From assembly GCA_002308315.1 (NCBI GenBank), contig DBWE01000129.1, positions 1 to 10,939 of the forward strand: 10,939 nucleotides of DNA, given 5' to 3'. The stretch is from Clostridiales bacterium UBA1246. GTDB lineage: Bacteria; Bacillota; Clostridia; Oscillospirales; Oscillospiraceae. Made by a program: the position numbers and the translations under genes. Under the pieces are notes generated by a model. That model searched no databases, was not told where the DNA came from, and worked only from the letters and a program-made list of their open reading frames with translations. This document shows, one piece after another, positions 4,631-10,939 of the stretch (positions are counted from its first letter, which is position 1; the number at the start of each line of letters is the position of its first letter).

Positions 4631-7600
4631 TTAATATTTCGGCAGTTCTATCTTCGGCAGCTCTATTTTCGGCAGCTGTATCTTAGGCTTCGGCAGCTGC
4701 GCCCCTCCGCTGTGCCAGGGTGTTTTTTTCAATTCCTCCTCGGATTGATATTTTGACTTATAAAGGGCGTCCTTTTTGTCTTTTGAAATGTTCAGGCCGG
4801 CGATGTACTCGACCGTTTCGTCCTTTTTCATCCCGGACGTTTTCTCGCGAAAGATAAGATACTCCCCAAGATTTAGCTTATTCACCTTCATTATTTTGGC
4901 TGTTTTCTTTGCCTCACTGCTCAAGGGCTTCCCGACTGAGACAAATGCAGCCATTTCCCGGGCGTATCCGTAGGCATCGGCGACTGCATCTGCCTGCTCA
5001 TCGGTACTGAGGGCTTTAAAATCCGGGGATTTCAGCATGTTTTCGAGCCGGATAACAAGGGCGTCTTCAAAAGCGATTTGATACTTCTGTTTCTGTGCCG
5101 CATCGAGTGTTATTTTTGCCCCGTTAAGGGTTATGCTCGAAGGGATATCGCTCGGCACGACATCGGCGCCGCTGCTCTCGTACAGCCGGGCGAGCGTGCC
5201 TATGCTCTCGTCGCTCAGGCCGCCGGCTCTGTTTTTCATCAACGTTTTTATACGCACCTCCAGCGCCCTTCCCTCGAGTCCTTTCAGATCCTTTTTGTTT
5301 GTCGCATTATAAAGTACAAGGATCTTCTCTCTTATCTCCGGGTCGATCTGCAGACTGCCGATGATGTACTTTTCGAGGTTTGATACAGGCAGGCCGGCAA
5401 AATATACCGCCGCGGTCTCCGCGATTTCCTTAACATTGCCGATCAGCTCCGGGGCGTTTGTCTCGAGGTACTTCGATATACTTCCGCCGTCCCGCCTCAG
5501 CGCGGCAACGTCCTTCCCGAGTTGTTTTGCCGTCGTTACGGTTTTGACGATTTGCTTTACGACGTCGTTGAGCTGCTGGATACCCGGTTCCTCCATGCTG
5601 CTGTATGTCTCGTTGTTCCAGATTGCGTCAATGCCATCGGCAATTTTATCTCCCGCAATAAACATTCCAGCGGTGTCCTTTATGATCTGCTTTGCGATCT
5701 CTTTTCCTGCGCTTTCGGCCGTCAGCTCATCGTCATCGTCGCGGTAATTCTTTGCGCCGTTTTTCCATAATTGATTTCCGAACTCTATTCCCTCATAAGC
5801 CAGGTTTGCCGCGATCACCGCGGCGGCAGTTCTGGCAAGCCGCTTTCCCGCCGCTCTTTTTTCTGTCCCGCTCGCCGCGTTGTATTCGCCGATCGCACGG
5901 CGCATCATATTTTGCTGCTGCAGCGGAACGGTTTTGAACAGAGTGAATGCCCTTAAGCCATTCTGCTTCATTATAGGTGCCTGATGCATTATGTCGTACA
6001 TCGGCTGCGTCTCGTTGATCGCTTCCTCATATTTCCGGGCAACCTCTTTGTAAAATGCCGTACTCCCGAGCTTCAGTTCCGGATTGTTGGCCTCAACATA
6101 ATTCTCGGCCCACGGCCAGATCGCGGCGCATGTCAGCCTGTCCATTGCCTGGATCGCGCCCCCCGTCAGGAAGCGCGCCGCCTCGTTTCTTTGAAGCCAA
6201 TTCGGATTGTTCCTCAGTTCCGCCAGCTCCGGCGTGGCGTACCCCATTGAGCGGTACTCGAGTTCGGGCGTATACCTGTATATTATCTCCGTGTCGATGT
6301 TTTTCAGCTGCGACAGACTTGGGAAAGTTTTCATCCCGAGTACGGCTGCCGCAGCTGGCAGGCTCGATGCCTGCTTGAGCACAATTCCCGGGTTTGCTCC
6401 GAACGTCGCCGCCACGTAGTTATTCAATGCGAAATTTGCAGCTCTGGTCAGTACTCCTTTCTTTTCCGGCTGAATGTTCTGCAGCTCCGTAAGCAGGTTT
6501 TCAAGGTATTTTACCGTTACGTCTCCCCACTTATTTCCGAGAAGTTCCTTGAAGGTGTCCTGTAAGCCGTCTTCGTCCCACGATGCGTAATTCAACAGCA
6601 TCGTGACGTTCCTGGTCGGAATTGCAAGGCCGCTGTACTTTCCTACCGTGTCGACGGTGTCCTCGAAAGCGTCCCATACGCCCATTGCCAGCATCGGCGT
6701 ATAGGATTGCGTTCTTCTCTGCAGTGATCCCATTCCGCCTATGCTCTGATCAACACGGGTCGGGTCGGTTTTCCGAAAGTATTCGTTGGTATATATTTTG
6801 CTGTAGTGATTTGTGAGTGCCCTGTCCTGTCCTTCGAGCTGCTGTGACGTCTTGTTTATGGCCTCCTTGGCCATTCCGTCGAAAAAACCGTCCATTTCAT
6901 TGAAAAGTCGCTTTTCTGTCGGATCGAGGCTGTCATAGCTGAAGAATTTTTTATAAACTTCCGGTGGAATTTTTACGGTAATTCCGTTGGCGTAGGCGTC
7001 ACTTTTTTTGCCTTTCTCGTATAGGCTGCGGTCCGGGAAGGTTATGCCTCCGAGGGCGTGCCGCAGATTATCGTAATTCCTCCCCGCCCTCGCGAGTTCC
7101 ACCTTCATTGCCGGTGTGAATTCGACCTTGATTTTATTGTCAGAAAAAATAGGCTTGTCTCCGTTGCCCCAGCCCATGAACTCGGGCAGCTCTATGCTGT
7201 ACCACTTTGCGCCGTGCCCCTGTCCGTCCGATTTGGCGACCCAGCTTTTGTTCTCGTCCCTGAAAGATTTCAGCAGTCGGTTTGCTTCCGTGATGAAGCG
7301 TTTCCTCTCCCGCTCGCCGCTTTCGAGCTGTCGTGCGAAGGTATCATACAGAGTATTTTCCCGCGTCCAGCCGCCGAGCATTTCAATGTAATTCATCGGC
7401 GTAAGCTGCTCCTCAATCAGAAAACGGCTCAGCTGGTTCGAGTGGCGCTTTCGGCCGCCCCCCTTCTTGATATCCTCGCTGATTGCGCCGTAAAGCGCCG
7501 CGAATTTCCGGTTTTCTTCGCGTCCGATCTCCATTTCCATATTCTGCAGCTGATTTCGGACTTTTTGAATGACCCGGAAGGTCTGCTCCAGCTCCTCGGC

Positions 7601-10600
7601 TGGCATGTCTCTCAGTGCGACCATATCAAGCGTCTTGATGTAATCGAGTGTCATTTTGTCCGGAATGTAGTTTGGATCCTGTTCAAGCATGTATTCGTAA
7701 CGCCGCTTCTGCTGCTCGCTTTGGGTCCTGCGCCATTCGGTTATGCTTCTCGCGCCGGTGTAAACGTGATTGATAGCCTCCTCTGCGATTTCTCTTTCCT
7801 CGGGGCTCAGGGTGTTGAGCACGTCGATAAGTCGGGAGTTGTTGAAGCCGAGCTTCTTCCGCAGAGCGGATATGTTTTTCAGAGTGCGGGTAAAGGCTTC
7901 GCTCTGCCTTCTCTTCTCTTTATCTGAGGCGATTTTCCCGCGCCAGTATTCTTCCTCCTTGGCCACACGCTCCCACTTGTCCCTGCGCATTTTTTCCTTT
8001 GTTTCGGTATAGCGATTTTTCCACCATTCCTGAGTTTCTCTCACACGTTGGTCTCGCTGATTTTTATACCGCACCTCTAAGCCGGCCGAGTCGGCAAAGC
8101 GCGTCAGTGCCTCATCAAGCAAATCGTCGAGCTTTCTTATTCCGAATTCGTCTCCCCCCTGCTCTGCCACGCGGGCCGCCTCTTCGGAAAGTGTCAGTTC
8201 ACCTTCCTTTCCTATGGCCGCAAGGTATGTCAGGGCGTCGATCTGCTTCTCTGCGCTCAGGCCCGTGTCTATCACCTGGCGGCCGAGCTCCCGGTTCACG
8301 TCCTTCACGACGGCGCTGAGGCTGTCGCCCTTCAGAGGATCCGACGTCAAATAAAATCCCTGTGCAAAAGCGCTTTTTCTCATACCGTCAAGCGCGGTCT
8401 TGCCTATCTCGTTTATCTGATGCGGAGCAATGAAAATGCCCCGCCCCCCGAGGACGGCGCGCACAGCGGCCGCCTCGGGCTCTGCCTGCTGCTTGACTCT
8501 TCCTGTCGCATACAGCATACTGAGCAGCTTCCATTTGGCCTGATCGTCTATTCTTCTGCTCAGATATAATTCGTCTGCGAGATCGTCGATTTGTACTCTA
8601 AGCTCGGCCCTTTTGCCCTCCGGTATGCTGAAAAGAGAATATATCTTCCGGCGAAGTTCCTTTTTGGACTGTGTCGGAGCATTTCTGATTGGAGAAGGTT
8701 CCTCTTTTGTTCTATTTTCCTCGGGCTCGGTTTTTGCTTTCGGCTCCGGCGGCAGCGTCCCTTCTTCCTTCATTCGGGCATATTCTGCCGAGCTGGTAGG
8801 TCCGATATAATCGTTTTCTGCCTCGATCTCCTGCCCGCCCGCGGCGACTTCGGAGGGGGTGTTGACAGCCGGCTCCTGTTGTGATAATGTATTTCCGGCG
8901 AAAGCTACAGGACCAAGTGGCGCTTCGGGCGTAGGCTGCGGGGACGGGTTGCCGTCCATGTTCAGTTCTTGGGTGATGCTTCCGCCATTTTTTTGCATAT
9001 AGGCGCTTGCAATGTGGAGCTTCCGGTCTGCACTGTCCGGAATTGCTTCGACGACGTAATAAGTGCCGTTGATCTTCTTTGCAAACTGAACCATCCGCGT
9101 GGGCCGGTCGTTTTTGTCCCTAAACTGCGTGCTGAGTAAAGGCTGCCCGGCATCGTTTGTCAGCAGCGTAACGCTATCAAAATTGTCCAGAACGTACTGC
9201 ATTCTTGCAAGGTCGGAGTCGTCCTGCATAGTGCGGTCATGGACTCCGTTAATGCCGTGCCGGTCATTGATGTGTTTTACTGCAGATCCGTCGATCATGT
9301 GATTGAAGCCGGTGGTATCAATCCCGGTTTCTTTTTGAATTGCCGTCACAGCATCAGGTGTCACAGGGCCGAGGATCAGTTTCATCTTTACGGCAGATTT
9401 ATCTCCGGCGCTTAGGGCGCTCTTTACGCGCTGCACCCAATTCAGCAGGCGCTGATCTGTGCTGTCCTTGTATTCCAAGATAACGCGCTGCTCTTTCGAC
9501 GTATGCTGCGCGGGATCGTCATTTACAACGGTGCTTTCATTCAAAGTGTTCGCGGCCGATTTTTCTTCCTGCCCGTTTCCTGCCGTGAATTGCCCGTTTC
9601 CGTTCTCGATCTGCCCGTTTTCGGCCGTGATGTTCCTCCCGCCGTTCATGACGTTCTCGCCGAGGCCGGTCGTCAGCATCGTCCCGCCGCCCAGCATGGC
9701 GGCCAGGCGCGCGCCTCCTTTTCCGGCTTCGGTTATCCGCGCTTTCGCCTCGGGATCATTGCCGAGTGCCGCGTTTTTCAATACGTCGGCCGAGCTTCGC
9801 ACAAGGTCAAGCCTGCCGGTGCCGGCGCGTTTCTCGTTGGCAATGCTTACGGCTTCCTGCAGGGCTTCCTCGGCCGTCTCGCCGAGAATGTTTATCCCGT
9901 ATTTTCCGAGGCCCACGAGGAGCTTGCGGAAGGCCGTGTTCCCGGCCCATTCGCTTATGGCCTTTCCGGCTATCTGCTTCACGCCCTGCTTTCCGAAGGC
10001 GCTCAGCACTTTCCCGGTGCCGAGGGTGACAAGGTCGAGGCCGGTATCGGCCATTTCGATCATTGAGGATATGACCGCCTCGTCGGAGGCGGCTTTTCTT
10101 GCCTGCTCCTCCGGGACGCCCAGCTCCGTCAGCCCTCTGAACGCCGCGCCGCGCACGGATCTGAACGAATACAGCCCGCTGCCGGCTATCGCTCCGGCCT
10201 TCATGCCCGCCGCCGTTCCTACTCCGGGTATCGCGGAGCCGGCCAGGCCTCCGGCGGCTGCGCCCGCGGCCTCGTACTCCAGCTGATCAATGAACTGAGG
10301 GAGATAATTCGCCAGGTCCTTCGACAGCCACGGCAGCTTCGTGTTTTCGCCGTCGAGCGCCGTTACGTTGTTTGCCTGCATCTGATCTGTGAGCTCGCTT
10401 ATCACCCGTGCCCGTACTCTGTTGCGCTCGTTGGGCTCGGAAAGGTAGCGGTCCCACGCGAGATTGCCGTCCTGCGTCAGACGCCCGAGCGTATAATTCG
10501 CCCCGAACTGCCCGCCGAAGGTATCTTTTCTTGTTTTCAGGGTCTTTTCGTCGTATTTGTTTACGTAGTCGAGCAGCTTCCTGTCGTCCTTCGCTTCCCT

Positions 10601-10939
10601 CAGCCCGTTTTGCGCCCGCATGAGCTCGCCGCCGAGGGCGGAAAGCCCGTTTTTGCCGCTCTTTATGTCGCTCGCGGCGCTTCGCCATTCGGCGTCCGTC
10701 CGGGGCATGAGGCCATTTATGCCGTTTACCGTTTTCCGCGCGTCGTCTATCTGCCATTGCAGCTCGTCGGCGCGGCTGTGCAGGCCGCTGCGAACGATGC
10801 GGTCATATTCCTTCTGCGCCGCGTCGAGCTGCGCCGTAAGCTCGCCGAGGCGGTCGGATACGTTCGCTCCGCGGCTCTGCGCGGTCTTAAGGCGAAGAGA
10901 GTCGGACACCTGTCGGTTTTCACGGGCTGATTTGCGCCG
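4631..10939 (-). CDS. Giant multidomain phage 'polyvalent' protein, 5' end beyond the window (at least 2102 aa)
   Basis: One uninterrupted frame, still open at the right edge. The GTG at 10909 has no ribosome site and the ten codons before it are open, so the true start lies outside. Numbering from that GTG: charged coiled-coil-like start (1-130); Ala/Gly-rich amphipathic region (about 213-245) and helices ending GETAEEALQEAVSIAN (to about 360); NGQ-repeat linker (about 418-451); likely BECR-fold nuclease domain (about 508-640) with H546, H551 and H557 in KHINDRHGINGVHDR; Pro/Glu-rich linker (641-755); long charged coiled coil (about 946-1010); a region with NPGIVLKQASSLPAAAAVLG (about 1498-1525) and AFTLFKTVPLQQQNMMRR (about 1653-1675) resembling large-polyvalent-protein-associated domains; and a C-terminal LPKIE repeat tail. 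Such proteins are thought to be packaged in virions and injected. Its position is unusual. Domain names come from memory of motifs, not a search. Confidence 0.85.
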   Translation of the reverse strand, partial: RRKSARENRQVSDSLRLKTAQSRGANVSDRLGELTAQLDAAQKEYDRIVRSGLHSRADELQWQIDDARKTVNGINGLMPRTDAEWRSAASDIKSGKNGLSALGGELMRAQNGLREAKDDRKLLDYVNKYDEKTLKTRKDTFGGQFGANYTLGRLTQDGNLAWDRYLSEPNERNRVRARVISELTDQMQANNVTALDGENTKLPWLSKDLANYLPQFIDQLEYEAAGAAAGGLAGSAIPGVGTAAGMKAGAIAGSGLYSFRSVRGAAFRGLTELGVPEEQARKAASDEAVISSMIEMADTGLDLVTLGTGKVLSAFGKQGVKQIAGKAISEWAGNTAFRKLLVGLGKYGINILGETAEEALQEAVSIANEKRAGTGRLDLVRSSADVLKNAALGNDPEAKARITEAGKGGARLAAMLGGGTMLTTGLGENVMNGGRNITAENGQIENGNGQFTAGNGQEEKSAANTLNESTVVNDDPAQHTSKEQRVILEYKDSTDQRLLNWVQRVKSALSAGDKSAVKMKLILGPVTPDAVTAIQKETGIDTTGFNHMIDGSAVKHINDRHGINGVHDRTMQDDSDLARMQYVLDNFDSVTLLTNDAGQPLLSTQFRDKNDRPTRMVQFAKKINGTYYVVEAIPDSADRKLHIASAYMQKNGGSITQELNMDGNPSPQPTPEAPLGPVAFAGNTLSQQEPAVNTPSEVAAGGQEIEAENDYIGPTSSAEYARMKEEGTLPPEPKAKTEPEENRTKEEPSPIRNAPTQSKKELRRKIYSLFSIPEGKRAELRVQIDDLADELYLSRRIDDQAKWKLLSMLYATGRVKQQAEPEAAAVRAVLGGRGIFIAPHQINEIGKTALDGMRKSAFAQGFYLTSDPLKGDSLSAVVKDVNRELGRQVIDTGLSAEKQIDALTYLAAIGKEGELTLSEEAARVAEQGGDEFGIRKLDDLLDEALTRFADSAGLEVRYKNQRDQRVRETQEWWKNRYTETKEKMRRDKWERVAKEEEYWRGKIASDKEKRRQSEAFTRTLKNISALRKKLGFNNSRLIDVLNTLSPEEREIAEEAINHVYTGARSITEWRRTQSEQQKRRYEYMLEQDPNYIPDKMTLDYIKTLDMVALRDMPAEELEQTFRVIQKVRNQLQNMEMEIGREENRKFAALYGAISEDIKKGGGRKRHSNQLSRFLIEEQLTPMNYIEMLGGWTRENTLYDTFARQLESGERERKRFITEANRLLKSFRDENKSWVAKSDGQGHGAKWYSIELPEFMGWGNGDKPIFSDNKIKVEFTPAMKVELARAGRNYDNLRHALGGITFPDRSLYEKGKKSDAYANGITVKIPPEVYKKFFSYDSLDPTEKRLFNEMDGFFDGMAKEAINKTSQQLEGQDRALTNHYSKIYTNEYFRKTDPTRVDQSIGGMGSLQRRTQSYTPMLAMGVWDAFEDTVDTVGKYSGLAIPTRNVTMLLNYASWDEDGLQDTFKELLGNKWGDVTVKYLENLLTELQNIQPEKKGVLTRAANFALNNYVAATFGANPGIVLKQASSLPAAAAVLGMKTFPSLSQLKNIDTEIIYRYTPELEYRSMGYATPELAELRNNPNWLQRNEAARFLTGGAIQAMDRLTCAAIWPWAENYVEANNPELKLGSTAFYKEVARKYEEAINETQPMYDIMHQAPIMKQNGLRAFTLFKTVPLQQQNMMRRAIGEYNAASGTEKRAAGKRLARTAAAVIAANLAYEGIEFGNQLWKNGAKNYRDDDDELTAESAGKEIAKQIIKDTAGMFIAGDKIADGIDAIWNNETYSSMEEPGIQQLNDVVKQIVKTVTTAKQLGKDVAALRRDGGSISKYLETNAPELIGNVKEIAETAAVYFAGLPVSNLEKYIIGSLQIDPEIREKILVLYNATNKKDLKGLEGRALEVRIKTLMKNRAGGLSDESIGTLARLYESSGADVVPSDIPSSITLNGAKITLDAAQKQKYQIAFEDALVIRLENMLKSPDFKALSTDEQADAVADAYGYAREMAAFVSVGKPLSSEAKKTAKIMKVNKLNLGEYLIFREKTSGMKKDETVEYIAGLNISKDKKDALYKSKYQSEEELKKTPWHSGGAQLPKPKIQLPKIELPKIELPKY
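4634..4700 (-). repeat. C-terminal LPK(I)E/Q repeats of the giant protein
   Basis: The last residues read QLPKPKIQLPKIELPKIELP then KY: repeated five-residue IxLPK units, encoded by near-identical 15-bp repeats based on TTCGGCAG. Short extended beta-prone tails like this can serve as docking or packaging tags, but no such role is shown here. Confidence 0.75.
9569..9620 (-). repeat. Seven-residue NGQ repeats in a linker of the giant protein
   Basis: Three copies of a TGCCCGTTT word, 21 bp apart, encode ENGQIENGNGQFTAGNGQ, a period-7 polar linker between the amphipathic region and the nuclease-like domain. Probably a flexible spacer that varies in copy number. Confidence 0.65.

Noticed and set aside
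7058..7927. Plus-strand open frame of 289 codons opposite the giant gene
   Set aside because: It lies antisense to the coiled-coil and adjoining regions of a convincing long gene, lacks a ribosome site, and its translation resembles no family.
9459..10286. Plus-strand open frame of 275 codons opposite the giant gene
   Set aside because: Ser/Pro/Ala-rich translation and no ribosome site. It mirrors the high G+C third positions of the minus-strand gene and carries no motif.
10880..10909. GTG at 10909 as the start of the giant protein
   Set aside because: The frame is open for ten more codons to the window edge and no ribosome site precedes the GTG, so the gene is cut by the window.

Overview
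This window looks like part of a temperate tailed phage of a Clostridia-type (Firmicutes) host, in its free or circular form rather than integrated. The lifestyle-control region, the integrase, an attachment site and one giant late protein are all visible. The host guess rests on three things: a DUF739-type Cro, strong GGAGGTG ribosome binding sites, and an attachment core that matches the 3' half of a clostridial-style tRNA-Lys(UUU). No taxonomic marker gene is present.

Positions 1-1469, minus strand: the start of the early operon, read right to left. Order is Cro-like HTH protein (DUF739 type), 64-aa HTH protein, HNH-like zinc protein, two-segment membrane protein, a small gene that appears frameshifted or internally deleted, and the first 25 residues of a ParB-N-domain protein that runs off the left edge. 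Stop and start codons overlap or nearly overlap, so this is one transcription unit.

Positions 1470-1592: a genetic switch. A leftward promoter (TTGACA, 17 bp, TATCAT) drives cro. A rightward promoter with a perfect TATAAT drives the repressor. Copies of a 17-bp inverted repeat, GTAACTTTTCAAGTTAC, lie on the leftward promoter, and a third copy lies at the end of cro.

Positions 1593-4203, plus strand: the lysogeny operon. It holds a self-cleaving S24-type CI/LexA-like repressor, two paralogous membrane proteins, and a tyrosine integrase. The membrane genes sit in a tandem duplication: the last codons of the repressor are repeated, as a fossil, in front of the second one. The pair are the best candidates here for a lysogen-expressed immunity or superinfection-exclusion function, but that function is inferred.

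Positions 4204-4630: no gene. It holds the attachment site (3' half of tRNA-Lys including CCA), TTGGTG direct repeats on both sides that look like integrase arm sites, and two strong hairpin terminators.

Positions 4631-10939, minus strand: one open frame of at least 2102 residues, cut at the right edge. It is a giant multidomain phage 'polyvalent' protein with an Ala/Gly-rich amphipathic region, a likely BECR-fold (PBECR-like) nuclease domain, low-complexity linkers, a long charged coiled coil, a region like large-polyvalent-protein-associated domains, and LPKIE repeats at its C terminus. It points towards the attachment site, as the last late gene of such a phage would. Phage sequence on both sides of the attachment core is why I read this as attP, not attL or attR.
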